A stretch of DNA of 64,000 nt from Synechococcus sp. PCC 7335. Lineage in GTDB: Bacteria > Cyanobacteriota > Cyanobacteriia > Phormidesmidales > Phormidesmidaceae. This document shows positions 44,376-53,658 of the stretch, in pieces. Below the pieces are notes generated by a model. It was not told the DNA's origin. It searched no databases and saw nothing but the letters and a program-made list of their open reading frames with translations. The position numbers and the translations under genes were made by a program. Position 1 is the first letter of the stretch. Each line of letters opens with the position of its first letter. The stretch spans positions 1,875,175 through 1,939,174 of the forward strand of contig NZ_DS989904.1 in assembly GCF_000155595.1 (NCBI RefSeq), written 5' to 3'.

Positions 44376-45212
44376 GCTGACCAAAGAGTAGCCATAGTTT
44401 GCCATCAGCTCTGCAAAATATGTTGTGAGTTTTGAAGTCGTCTCAGCAGATAGCTTTTCTCTATAATCTCCAGGCGTTCCTTTACGGATATGCTTACTCC
44501 AATCTTCTTCATCAGGTCGAATATCATTTTGCTTAGCAACAGCTTCTACTACTGTTTGATCAATAGGAATTGAGAACCATTCCAGCATATCGATTAGAAA
44601 GCTTAGCTTGTCAAAGTAGATATCCTCGTACCTAAAAACTCGGATATTCGGATTATTAATAACTACAGCAAGATAGTTTTCGAATTTAGTAAAAAGCCAC
44701 TCACAATTGACTAATGCATAGTCATCTATAGTATTCGTTGCTTGCTTGCGACAGAATTCAAGCCATGCTTCAGTATTTTTCTTAGGTGATACATGACTTG
44801 AATCCTCAGACCTACCCATGGAGTAATACTGGGAGACAAGACAGTCGCGAGGATCTCTTACCAGCAAACAAGCACGGTAATCACGAGGATTCACTACCAT
44901 GTGCTCAGAGTTGGGATTGAGGATCTCCGGCAGGGCCCGAAATCCTAGATGTAAATAGCCTTCATTGATAACTTCTCTCAACTCAGTCAGTTGGAACCAG
45001 TCTCGATCAAAAATTCCTTCATTAAACATCACTTCGGAGATATTGATACTCGGAAAGTTGATTGCTTTGCAATATTGAGTCAGCAAGCTCATCATCAGGC
45101 TGCTGCCCGCTTTGTGTATCGAGAATGCAAAGGCCTTTGAAAAATTTGGATGTGGAGCCGGCAGCGTAGAGAAAAGCTGGGAAATTTCCAAGGATGGATT
45201 TGACATTGACAT
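44373..45212 (-). CDS. Sulfotransferase-family protein 1
   Basis: 279 residues. The 5'-phosphosulfate loop (HKAGSSLMMSLL) lies near residue 33, and the 3'-phosphate region CLLVRDPRDCLVSQYYS about the middle; RYEDIYFD and the C-terminal HIRKGTPGDYREKL complete the set. The PAPS-dependent transferase family modifies sugars, lipids and proteins. The domain order and the neighbours suggest a carbohydrate target. It is the first gene of the polysaccharide locus, divergent from the DegT and GT cluster. The other two sulfotransferases at 52137 and 52886 share its motif set but are clearly diverged. Confidence 0.85.
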   Translation of the reverse strand: MSMSNPSLEISQLFSTLPAPHPNFSKAFAFSIHKAGSSLMMSLLTQYCKAINFPSINISEVMFNEGIFDRDWFQLTELREVINEGYLHLGFRALPEILNPNSEHMVVNPRDYRACLLVRDPRDCLVSQYYSMGRSEDSSHVSPKKNTEAWLEFCRKQATNTIDDYALVNCEWLFTKFENYLAVVINNPNIRVFRYEDIYFDKLSFLIDMLEWFSIPIDQTVVEAVAKQNDIRPDEEDWSKHIRKGTPGDYREKLSAETTSKLTTYFAELMANYGYSLVS

Positions 45213-45674
45213 TTCTTATAAAGACCTAACCATCGCTAACTGGGTGGCTGACAAAAATTCATCAGTTTGAGGTGGAAAAGAGCCTATCTCAAACTCACTC
45301 AATAGCTGGGTTGTGCATTTGTGATGTTTTTGAGAAGTTGTTATTGGTGCAAGAAACTGATGCTCCAGCAGAATTGTACATGGTAAGTCAATTTTTATCT
45401 ATTTTTTAAAGCGTTTAGCGAGATAAGTAAATGGAGCAAACTATTCAGCGTCCCTAAAACGGTTCCGTTGAAAATGTGCGTTATCTTATGTTGCCGGTGT
45501 TCAACCCTTAGCCAGATGGCCTTCACCGCTCCATTCTACTCAAGCTGTTTTCGTGGCGCTAGCAAGGTCACCGCATCCTAAGCACCAAGAATTTTTCTTT
45601 AGATAGACCCAGACTAAGAGTTCAGGCGGTAAGTTGGTAGCAATAAGGTTTTCATTACTTTTAGCAAATTGACT
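45213..45674. other. Intergenic region
   Basis: 462 bases without a recognised gene; A/T-rich with no long repeat. Likely divergent promoters for the sulfotransferase and the 45675 gene. Confidence 0.5.
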
Positions 45675-46046
45675 ATGCTAAGTCTCTTCAAATCGCAAAA
45701 AACTTCTGCTGTGGTTCGTGAACAGCAGATAGAAGATGATCGCATGCGAGATGTAGAGCTCTTGTTAGAAAGTCTTTTTTTAAGAGAGGAAGTGACGCTG
45801 CGGCTGATTGTGGACTGTCTGTATGATGTCGGTTCGATGAATCTAGTGAATCGACGGGTGCGGTCGCGCCCACTAAACCGAATCATGAAGCTGATTGCTC
45901 GCCACTCTAAGCCAGTATTTCGCCCATTTATGCTGCGCTGGAGTCGTAAGAACTGTCCTCGTATGATTGCAGACTGGCTGCATTCACAAGTTAGATTTAG
46001 ACCGAAAGAAGTCGTCTTGCCAGAAGTTTACGAGCCTCAGAAGTAA
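45675..46046 (+). CDS. Conserved hypothetical protein
   Basis: 123 residues from ATG 45675; a TTG at 45669 is also in frame. Highly helical and basic (RLIVDCLYDVGSMNLVNRRV, then RPLNRIMKLIARHSKPVFRP). There is no signal peptide or membrane helix. Such proteins recur next to cyanobacterial glycan loci, but I know no function. It lies 150 nt upstream of the sugar aminotransferase gene and on the same strand. Confidence 0.6.
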   Translation: MLSLFKSQKTSAVVREQQIEDDRMRDVELLLESLFLREEVTLRLIVDCLYDVGSMNLVNRRVRSRPLNRIMKLIARHSKPVFRPFMLRWSRKNCPRMIADWLHSQVRFRPKEVVLPEVYEPQK

Positions 46047-46198
46047 GCGATGCATTTGGGTGTTGTCGATTTAGATGAGTGCAAGTGGGCGTGATAGAGT
46101 TTGAGACGAATGATTGACGATTGTGTCGGGTCGTTTGTGTAGTGCGATTACCCTGACGCCTATCTAATCTGACTGCCTACGAGAGAGAAAAAGCCAAC

Positions 46199-47356
46199 GT
46201 GAGCTCAATTAAGATTCCAATCTTAGATCTTAAGCCTCAGTATCAAGCGATCAAATCAGAAATCCAATCCGCTATCGATGCGGTGCTTGAATCGGGTCAG
46301 TTTGTCCTCGGACCGACAGTTGCAAACTTTGAATCTAAGATTGCCCAATACCTAGGGGTTAAGCATGCCATTGGCGTGAACTCAGGTACGGATGCTTTGA
46401 TCATTGGTCTAAGAGCCTTAGGTATTGGGCCCGGTGATGAGGTGATCACAACGTGCTTTAGCTTTTTTGCTACCGCAGAATCGATTAGTAACGTTGGGGC
46501 CAAACCAGTGTTCGTTGATATCCAAGCCAGTAGCTTCAATATCGATCCTGTTCTGATTGAAGCGGCAATCACGCCAAAGACCAAGGCAATTATGCCGGTG
46601 CATTTGTATGGCAATCCTGCGGCAATGGCGCAAATCAAGGCGATCGCAGCCAAGCACAATCTCAAAATCATCGAGGATTGTGCTCAGTCGTTTGGCGCGG
46701 TTTATAAAGGTAATTGCAGCGGCTGTGAGGGGACTTGTAATAATACGATCCGTCAGCCACTGATGGGAAAACACACGGGTAGTCTTGGCAACATCGGTGC
46801 CTTTTCGTTCTTTCCAACTAAGAATTTAGGAGCCTATGGTGATGGGGGGCTAATTACAACTGATGATGATCGGCTTGCAGAACTCGCCGTGATGCTTAGA
46901 ATGCATGGATCTAAGCAAAAGTACTGCAACGAAATGCTGGGCTACAACTCGCGTCTCGACGCTATTCAAGCCGCTATCTTACAAGTCAAGCTCAACTATA
47001 TTGACCTCTGGAATCAGCAGCGTAGGCAGGTTGCCAAAACGTACAGCCAGTTGTTAGAGGACGTAGCTAACGTGATCACTCCAGAGTTGACCGATGGTCA
47101 TGTGTTCCATCAATACACCATTCGAGTCCTGGAGGATAAACGCGATCACGTACAGCGGTCCTTGGCAGATGCAGGCGTAGGTAGCATGATTTACTATCCT
47201 TTCCCCCAAGACCGCTTACCAATCTATGCCAAGCAATATCCAGCAAACCCAGTGAGTGATGAGCTAGGTAGGCAAGTTCTAAGCCTGCCGATGTGGCCAG
47301 AGCTTTCTCCGGAGACTAGCCGGTTTATCGTCAAAACGTTACGGGACAGTTTGTAG
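46199..47356 (+). CDS. DegT/DnrJ/EryC1-family sugar aminotransferase
   Basis: 385 residues from a GTG. PLP-dependent enzyme that adds an amino group to a keto-deoxy-sugar nucleotide. Motifs: GVNSGTDALIIGLRALGIGPGDEV, DCAQSFGAVYKG and FSFFPTKNLGAYGDGGLI with the PLP lysine; HVFHQYTIRV near the end. A loop of about 20 residues containing CSGCEGTC lies just before the PLP-Lys region and is not typical of the family. It makes an amino sugar for the polysaccharide; the keto-sugar made by the GMD gene nearby is one possible substrate, though not proven. Confidence 0.9.
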   Translation: MSSIKIPILDLKPQYQAIKSEIQSAIDAVLESGQFVLGPTVANFESKIAQYLGVKHAIGVNSGTDALIIGLRALGIGPGDEVITTCFSFFATAESISNVGAKPVFVDIQASSFNIDPVLIEAAITPKTKAIMPVHLYGNPAAMAQIKAIAAKHNLKIIEDCAQSFGAVYKGNCSGCEGTCNNTIRQPLMGKHTGSLGNIGAFSFFPTKNLGAYGDGGLITTDDDRLAELAVMLRMHGSKQKYCNEMLGYNSRLDAIQAAILQVKLNYIDLWNQQRRQVAKTYSQLLEDVANVITPELTDGHVFHQYTIRVLEDKRDHVQRSLADAGVGSMIYYPFPQDRLPIYAKQYPANPVSDELGRQVLSLPMWPELSPETSRFIVKTLRDSL

Positions 47357-47431
47357 CTCTGCCTAAATCGGGACACATCCTAGGTGCTAGGCTACAGAGT
47401 AGTCTATTCCTCTGTCTCGGTTTGTTATCAG

Positions 47432-48403
47432 CTAAGATTGTTGCTGGGTAAGCTCTTGTAGATCGTGCTCTACCATCGACTCGACTAGTTGAGCAAAAGA
47501 GTATTGAGGCTGCCATCTAAGCGCTTGTCTGATGGCGTCGATAGAGCCTACCAGTTGCACAGGCTCATCGGGCCGATAGAAGGTGGGATCGACAGAGACA
47601 TAGTCTTTCCAGTTGAGTCCAACATAGGAGAAAGCGCAATCGACTAAATCCTTGACAGAATGAGTCTGTCCGCTGGCAATGATGTAGTCATCCGGGGTTT
47701 CTTGCTGAAGCATAAGCCACATAGCCGCAACAGCATCTTTAGCATGGCACCAGTCCCGACGAGCATCTAAGTTGCCGAGCTTAAGTTCTTTGGATAGGCC
47801 TAGTTTGATCATGGCTGCTCCGTGTGTAATTTTGCGAAACACAAATTCTGTGCCGCGTCTGGGCGATTCGTGGGTGTAGGTGATACCGCAGCAAGCATAC
47901 AGGTCATACTTTTGCCGGTAGTTGATTGTCATCCAATGGGCGTAGCCTTTAGCCACACCATAGGGGTTGCGCGGCCGAAAGGCGGTACGTTCAGTTTGGG
48001 GAGATTCGTCAGGTTGGCCAAACACTTCACTACTAGAGGCCTGATAGAGTCGGGTATCAGGCTTCTCTCGACGGATAGCCTCTAAGAGTCTCGAGACTCC
48101 GATAGCGGTGTACTCCGCAGTGAGAGCGGGTTGACTCCAAGAGAGCGGTACGTAGCTCTGAGAGGCCAGATTGTAAACTTCGTCGGGCTGAGCTTGATCG
48201 ATGGCATCCATTAGCGAAAACTGATCGAGCAGATCGCCGGAAATAATCCGAACGTTATCGGCAAAATGGCTAATGCGTTCTAAGCTACTGGAGCTAGAAC
48301 GGCGAACCATTCCGTAAACCTCATAGCCTTTGTCCAACAGAAGCTCTGCGAGATAGGAACCATCTTGTCCGGTAAGTCCTGTAATCAGCGCTCTTTTTAC
48401 CAT
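47432..48403 (-). CDS. gmd: GDP-mannose 4,6-dehydratase
   Basis: 323 residues. It turns GDP-D-mannose into GDP-4-keto-6-deoxy-D-mannose, the precursor of GDP-rhamnose, fucose and perosamine. Rossmann motif TGLTGQDGSYLAELLL; MVRRSSSSSLERI is the NADP-binding region typical of GMD; SSSEVFG and YGVAKGYAHW hold catalytic Glu/Tyr/Lys; THESPRRG is the GDP-sugar site. No reductase for the next step is in the window. The gene is convergent with the aminotransferase and co-directional with the GT4 upstream, 43 nt from it. Confidence 0.94.
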   Translation of the reverse strand: MVKRALITGLTGQDGSYLAELLLDKGYEVYGMVRRSSSSSLERISHFADNVRIISGDLLDQFSLMDAIDQAQPDEVYNLASQSYVPLSWSQPALTAEYTAIGVSRLLEAIRREKPDTRLYQASSSEVFGQPDESPQTERTAFRPRNPYGVAKGYAHWMTINYRQKYDLYACCGITYTHESPRRGTEFVFRKITHGAAMIKLGLSKELKLGNLDARRDWCHAKDAVAAMWLMLQQETPDDYIIASGQTHSVKDLVDCAFSYVGLNWKDYVSVDPTFYRPDEPVQLVGSIDAIRQALRWQPQYSFAQLVESMVEHDLQELTQQQS

Positions 48404-48446
48404 AGGCCCTACGAGGTCGTGAAAACTGCATAACCCACCATACCAG

Positions 48447-49547
48447 CTACAGGAATTGTTGCAGCACTTCGACAGTTTGTTGGCCAGTGGCTTCCCAGCT
48501 AAAGTGCTTAGCCCTATCTAAGCCAGCTTGGCTGAGCTTTTGTCTGAGCTGAGTATCGGTGGCCACGATCTTCATCGCATCGGCCAGCTCATCGACATTA
48601 TACGGATCGATCAACAGAGCGGCGTCGCCAACAACTTCAGGCAAGGAGGACAGGTTGGAGGTGATGACCGGGGTACCGCAGGCCATAGCTTCTAAGACTG
48701 GAAGTCCAAAGCCTTCCCACAGGCTGGGAAAGGTAAGTGCGATCGCCTCGCTCAAAAGCTTTGGCAACTGATCGTCGGCAACGTAGTCTAAGAAATGGAC
48801 CTGATGGGCTATTGCTAGGAACTGGGTCTGCGCGACTAGGGCAGGAGTATAGCGCCGGTCTTTAGGCCCTACCAGCCATAGCTCGAGGTCAGGATGAACC
48901 TGATGCACCCGGTGAAATGCCGATATCAATCTAGCTAGGTTTTTGTAGGTGTTCTGCCGACCTACATATATAAAATAGTGGCTGGCTGGCATCCTAGCGG
49001 CCGCTTGATAGGGTCGAAACCTTTTCTTGTCATAAGCCAGCGGAATGGAGGTGAGCTTACGCTCAGGCACGCCATAGAACTCTGCAACGTCACGAGCGGT
49101 TGATACAGAATTGCAAAAGACGTGCTCTGCCTGGGCTAGCACACGGCGAACGTAATGTCGAAAATAGCCTACCAACGGGGCCGAAAAGTCCTTTGAAAAT
49201 CTGAGTGGAATGGTGTCGTGGGCCGTAACCACGAAGCGACAGTCCGTGTACAACGGTGCCTCTGGTGAAGGTGACCATAATAAGCTGCCACCCTGCTGAG
49301 CGCCCAACTCTCGCGCATAGGGAGGAATGTCTTTTTGTAGCCAAAACAAGCGTTTGAGATGTCCCCAGTTGCCAAACCCAGGCGATATTCCATAGGGAAT
49401 AGTTTGGCACTCAAACTCTGAGATAGCACGGCTGGCTAAGAGCACCGGGTCTAAAGCTTTTAATGCCGGCAGCAGATTTCGAGCATAGACGCTTATCCCG
49501 GTGGGCCGAGCTAGCAAGACTGATAGATTGACTAATAGTGCAGACAC
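48447..49547 (-). CDS. Family 4 glycosyltransferase
   Basis: 366 residues of GT-B type. The N-terminus MSALLVNLSVLLARPTGISV carries the acceptor-side domain; the C-terminal has YFIYVGRQNTYKNLARLISA and LTFPSLWEGFGLPVLEAMAC, with the E-x7-E motif for the nucleotide-sugar. It resembles mannosyl/rhamnosyl transferases. Near gmd, so it may use a GDP-linked sugar. Divergent from the ABC permease gene at 49753. Confidence 0.92.
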   Translation of the reverse strand: MSALLVNLSVLLARPTGISVYARNLLPALKALDPVLLASRAISEFECQTIPYGISPGFGNWGHLKRLFWLQKDIPPYARELGAQQGGSLLWSPSPEAPLYTDCRFVVTAHDTIPLRFSKDFSAPLVGYFRHYVRRVLAQAEHVFCNSVSTARDVAEFYGVPERKLTSIPLAYDKKRFRPYQAAARMPASHYFIYVGRQNTYKNLARLISAFHRVHQVHPDLELWLVGPKDRRYTPALVAQTQFLAIAHQVHFLDYVADDQLPKLLSEAIALTFPSLWEGFGLPVLEAMACGTPVITSNLSSLPEVVGDAALLIDPYNVDELADAMKIVATDTQLRQKLSQAGLDRAKHFSWEATGQQTVEVLQQFL

Positions 49548-49752
49548 CAGTTTTCTTTTGCCTTATCAGCTGAATGTAGTAGGTTAGATGAATTTGAGGA
49601 TAGTATCTAATTTTGCTGTGCCCAAGATTCATAGGCTTAATTTTTATTGGCCTAAATACTTCGTGACTTTGGTCCTAGCGCGATAACATAATTGTCTTCT
49701 GTGGCCTCAGCTTTCTATGGCTTTAGCCCTGTGGTTCGTTAGGACACTGCTA

Positions 49753-50613
49753 ATGAAAACGACTCGTCAGTTTTGGCAACCGTTGGCTAAGTTGAAATTC
49801 TTATTGCCTTTAACCAGCAAGCAGTGGGCTCACTTAGATTTGCTTAAAACGCTGGTTCAGCGAGATATGAATGCCCGCTACAAAGGTTCTATTCTCGGTA
49901 ACTTGTGGCCGCTGACCAAGCAGATAGCTCAACTGCTCATTTACACCTATGTCTTCGCCATCGTGCTTCAAGTAAAGCTAAGTATGAAAGGTATTTCCTC
50001 AGATAATTCTTTTGTCTTTGGCCTATGGCTCTTTGCAGGACTCCTCCCTTGGTTGGCCTTTAGTGGAGGGTTGATTCAGGCTTCTACCTCGTTGGTGCGG
50101 CAGCCTAACCTGATCAAGAAAGTCGTATTTCCCTTGAGCTTACTTCCACTAGTCCCTGTGCTGTCTAGTTTTTTGGAAAGTACCTTTGGCTTGGTGGCGT
50201 TAATTACCTTCTCGGGTTTTTTCGTCAGTCATACGCTACACCCAACGGTTTTGCTACTGCCTTTGGCGTGGATTCCTCAACTCTTGATCACCGCCGGATT
50301 GAGCTATTTCGCAGCTGGGCTGACTGTGTTTATTCGCGATATTCCGCAAACGCTGGGCGTACTGCTTAATCTATGGTTTTATGCCACCCCATTGATCTAT
50401 CCAGTGGATATGGTGCCAGCCGCCTTGCGCCCGTGGGTATTTTGGCTTAACCCGCTTACGGCTATTAGCCAAATGTATCGGGATACGATTTTAGTAGGTA
50501 GCGTCACCCACTGGGCTGAATGGGGCGTAGCCACCGCTATCTCTGTGATCATATCTGTCACTGGCTTTAGCTGCTACAAAAAGCTGCGTCCTGCGTTTGC
50601 AGATGTGCTGTAG
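49753..50613 (+). CDS. wzm: ABC-2 type polysaccharide export permease (Wzm-like)
   Basis: About 286 residues from ATG 49753, which follows AGGACACTGCTA; the upstream start at 49717 adds 12 residues. The conserved N-terminal amphipathic part DLLKTLVQRDMNARYKGSILG and six helices of the ABC2 membrane family are present, with NLWPLTKQIAQLLIYTYVF and WFYATPLIYPVDMVP. It forms the membrane channel for an undecaprenyl-linked glycan, with Wzt at 50665. Confidence 0.93.
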   Translation: MKTTRQFWQPLAKLKFLLPLTSKQWAHLDLLKTLVQRDMNARYKGSILGNLWPLTKQIAQLLIYTYVFAIVLQVKLSMKGISSDNSFVFGLWLFAGLLPWLAFSGGLIQASTSLVRQPNLIKKVVFPLSLLPLVPVLSSFLESTFGLVALITFSGFFVSHTLHPTVLLLPLAWIPQLLITAGLSYFAAGLTVFIRDIPQTLGVLLNLWFYATPLIYPVDMVPAALRPWVFWLNPLTAISQMYRDTILVGSVTHWAEWGVATAISVIISVTGFSCYKKLRPAFADVL

Positions 50614-50664
50614 GTAGCGATAGAGTAGACAGGCTGTTTTTTTCCTTGCTGTTTTCTTTTCCTT

Positions 50665-52140
50665 ATGGCTGACGATATTGTCATTTCATTAAAGAACGTC
50701 TCCAAGGTCTTTAAGCAATATCCCAGGCCGGTAGATCGCCTGAAAGAGGTTTTCTTACCAGGGCGACAAAAAACACCCGAATTCTGGGCTCTGCAAGATA
50801 TCAATGTAGATGTCTTTAAAGGGGAAACGTTTGGCATTATTGGCCGCAATGGGGCCGGAAAAAGTACGCTGCTGCAAATTATTGCTGGTACGCTGCAGCC
50901 CACGACTGGGGAGACAATGGTTAGCAGTAGAGTGGCTGCTTTGCTAGAGCTAGGCAGCGGGTTCAACCCTAATTTTACCGGGCATCAAAATATTTTTTTC
51001 AATGGGCGAATTTTAGGTCTTACCCAGGCCGATATAGAATCACGCTACGACAAAATACTAGCGTTCGCGGACATTGGTGACTTTATTCACAAGCCTGTAA
51101 GAACCTACTCCAGCGGCATGTTTGTCCGGCTGGCCTTTGCGGTGCAGGCTAATATCGATGCCGACATTGTCATTATTGACGAAGCGCTCTCTGTGGGCGA
51201 CGTTTTTTTTCGACAAAAGTGCTACGCTCGGCTCGAATATTTGAGAAGCCAGGGCGCTGCTATCTTGTTGGTGTCACATTCAATGGGTGATGTCCAGCAA
51301 CTTTGTCAGCGGGCAATTTTATTGAACAAAGGCGTTCAGACGTTTTTAGGATCTTCCTCTGAAGCGGTTAAGCTTTACTACTTGCTGCATCAGTCCGATG
51401 GCACTGCCCTTCAGACGGCTTCAGAAGCGAATGGAGCTAAGGTGGATAGAGCAGAGGCAAATGGAGCAGGGGCAAATAAACCAAAGGCGGATGAATCGCC
51501 AGAAAAGAGCGCAGAACCTTTGCCCTTAAAAAAACGCTACGCCCACAAGATATCAGCAGCGGCCTGGCTAGATATTTCACAAACGCCTCAAACGAGCAAT
51601 GGGCAAGCGACCTGTTTGGGAGTGGCGTTGTGCCGAGCAGACGGCCAGCCCTGCAATATTTTTCGACAGGGCGATCGCGCTATCATCTGCTACACATTTG
51701 TGCTCAACAGCCCGCTTGACGTCCCCATCTTTGGTCTTGTGCTAAAAAACGAGCGCGGAATCATTGTGCATGGGAAAAACAGCTGGCAGCGTCTAGATAG
51801 TGAGGTGCCCACTCAACTAGCTGCTGGGGACGAGTTACTCTGCCAACAGGAAATTGATCTCAATCTGGAGCCCGGTGACTATACTTTTGATCTAGGCTTA
51901 GCCTCAGTTCCGATAGATATTTGGCAAAACAGAGATCAAGTTTCTCACCAGCAGGTATCGGTGAGTCGAACCCGGCTGTGTCATCTAACAGACGTGAGTA
52001 CTTTTTCGATCACCCTGGCGCTGCATGATCAGGTTGAGCGGTTAACGCACTATGGTGTAGCTAATTTACCTGGTACGCTTGCTTTGAGTCACTTCCCTCA
52101 GTCACTGGCTGCAAAATCATCCACTGGAAGAGAATTGTGA
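50665..52140 (+). CDS. wzt: ABC exporter ATPase with C-terminal sugar-binding domain (Wzt-like)
   Basis: 491 residues. ABC motifs: FGIIGRNGAGKSTLLQIIAG (Walker A), TYSSGMFVRLAFAVQ (signature), DADIVIIDEALSVGD (Walker B). A low-complexity linker (about 245-290, Ala/Asn/Lys) joins it to a C-terminal beta domain of about 190 residues, including FGLVLKNERGIIVHGKNSW and LEPGDYTFDLGLASVP, matching the Wzt C-terminal fold. That domain recognises the modified non-reducing end of the glycan in O9a-type systems. The following sulfotransferase start overlaps the stop. Confidence 0.93.
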   Translation: MADDIVISLKNVSKVFKQYPRPVDRLKEVFLPGRQKTPEFWALQDINVDVFKGETFGIIGRNGAGKSTLLQIIAGTLQPTTGETMVSSRVAALLELGSGFNPNFTGHQNIFFNGRILGLTQADIESRYDKILAFADIGDFIHKPVRTYSSGMFVRLAFAVQANIDADIVIIDEALSVGDVFFRQKCYARLEYLRSQGAAILLVSHSMGDVQQLCQRAILLNKGVQTFLGSSSEAVKLYYLLHQSDGTALQTASEANGAKVDRAEANGAGANKPKADESPEKSAEPLPLKKRYAHKISAAAWLDISQTPQTSNGQATCLGVALCRADGQPCNIFRQGDRAIICYTFVLNSPLDVPIFGLVLKNERGIIVHGKNSWQRLDSEVPTQLAAGDELLCQQEIDLNLEPGDYTFDLGLASVPIDIWQNRDQVSHQQVSVSRTRLCHLTDVSTFSITLALHDQVERLTHYGVANLPGTLALSHFPQSLAAKSSTGREL

Positions 52141-52889
52141 GAGCTTCAAAACGTATCTTGAAAGGTGAACCGCCAGAACCCACGGTATTTCACATTACGC
52201 ATTGGAAAGCTGGCTCTCAGTGGATATATGGCATGCTACGAGCACTAGTCCCTGAGCGAGTAGTCACCCCAGAACTATACGTCAGCCATTTTTTTAAAAA
52301 ACCGCTTAGCCCGGGCGGCGTTTATCCGACACTGTATCTAACTAGAGATCAGTTTTTGTCTATAGAGACGCCTAAAAATAGTCGTAGGTTTGTAATCGTT
52401 AGAGACTTGAGAGATACCCTAGTCTCAGGATATTTTAGTATTCGCTATAGCCATCCGCTGCTTGATGGTACGCTAGCGCTTTGGCGCGCCAAGTTGAATA
52501 CACTGACTGTAGAAGAGGGCCTTTTATTTTTGATGGATGAATGGCTACCAAAGTCTGCCAATATTCAATCTTCCTGGGTAAATTCTGAAGAACAAATTAT
52601 TCGGTATGAAGATCTGCTGAGTCAGGACCTGACCATTTTAGAAAGTCTTTTAATCGATCATTGTGGCTTGAACATATCTACCGAGAATATTAAGTGTGTG
52701 GTAGAAAAAAACAGATTTAAACGGCTGAGCGCAGGTCGAAAAAATGGAGAAGAAGATCTGCTATCTCATCGGCGCAAGGGCGTTGCCGGCGACTGGAAAA
52801 ATCACTTTACTTCTCTAGTAACAGAAAGGTTTGAATCTCGCTATGGCAAGCTTTTGACAACAATGGGATATGAGAGAATAACCTTATGA
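52137..52889 (+). CDS. Sulfotransferase-family protein 2
   Basis: 250 residues, GTG start overlapping the wzt stop (GTGA at 52137-52140). PAPS loop THWKAGSQWIYGML; RRFVIVRDLRDTLVSGYFS with the 3'-phosphate site; RYEDLL; C-terminal HRRKGVAGDWKNHF, which binds the adenosine phosphate. It is placed between exporter and second sulfotransferase in a probable operon. A glycan or lipid-linked sugar is the likely acceptor. Confidence 0.88.
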   Translation: MRASKRILKGEPPEPTVFHITHWKAGSQWIYGMLRALVPERVVTPELYVSHFFKKPLSPGGVYPTLYLTRDQFLSIETPKNSRRFVIVRDLRDTLVSGYFSIRYSHPLLDGTLALWRAKLNTLTVEEGLLFLMDEWLPKSANIQSSWVNSEEQIIRYEDLLSQDLTILESLLIDHCGLNISTENIKCVVEKNRFKRLSAGRKNGEEDLLSHRRKGVAGDWKNHFTSLVTERFESRYGKLLTTMGYERITL

Positions 52890-53641
52890 ATTCATCCGCT
52901 GCAGCCCACCTGACAAACCACTCCGACCAACCCATCGTTGTCACTGAGTTTCCCAAATCTGGTGGCTCCTGGATTTCGTCAATGCTAGGTGAGGTGCTGT
53001 CTCTACCTAACAGAGATATTTATGTTCAGCCAGGGTTTGATTTGTTTGATATTGCATCTCACCCCTGGTATAGCCAGGCTGATGCACTAGATATTCCGCC
53101 ACAGTGTGTAGTGAAAAGTCATGAGCTACCCCACTCATCCCTTATCAACTTCGATGCAACGTATATCCATTTGATCCGAGATGGTCGAGATGTGGCGGTC
53201 TCTAAATGGTTTTTTGATCAGAAGTTTTGTGTAGACAATGGCATTAGGACGGCTTTACCTACAAACTTTTACGAGTATGTGATAAAGACGGCTGCTGAGT
53301 GGTCAAGCTATGTCAATTCCTGGCTTCAACAGTCGGTGATTACGGTTCGGTACGAGGACTTCTTGGCTGCGCCGGTTCAAAGCTTAGGAAATTTGTTGGC
53401 CCAGATGGGGTATGAAGAACGTCCTTTGGTCACGCTAGAAGCCTGCGTTGCTAAATTTAGTAAAAAAAACTTCTCAGCATCTTTTGATAAAACGTTTAAA
53501 CACAATACGTTCGTGCGCAAGGGTATTGCAGGTGACTGGGTTAATCACTTTAATCATCACCATGTCGACGGGTTTAAGTCCGTTGCCAATGATACTTTAT
53601 TGTTATTAGAGTATGAGTCCACGTCAGCGTGGTCTATCTAA
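52886..53641 (+). CDS. Sulfotransferase-family protein 3
   Basis: 251 residues. ATGA overlap with the previous gene (52886-52889). PAPS loop TEFPKSGGSWISSMLGEV; TYIHLIRDGRDVAVSKWFF; VRYEDFLAAP; FVRKGIAGDWVNHF. The motif set equals sulfotransferase 2, yet the two are diverged along their length. They may sulfate different positions on one glycan. The following methyltransferase's first possible start overlaps its stop. Confidence 0.88.
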   Translation: MNSSAAAHLTNHSDQPIVVTEFPKSGGSWISSMLGEVLSLPNRDIYVQPGFDLFDIASHPWYSQADALDIPPQCVVKSHELPHSSLINFDATYIHLIRDGRDVAVSKWFFDQKFCVDNGIRTALPTNFYEYVIKTAAEWSSYVNSWLQQSVITVRYEDFLAAPVQSLGNLLAQMGYEERPLVTLEACVAKFSKKNFSASFDKTFKHNTFVRKGIAGDWVNHFNHHHVDGFKSVANDTLLLLEYESTSAWSI

Positions 53642-53658
53642 AAGATCATGATGAAGCC

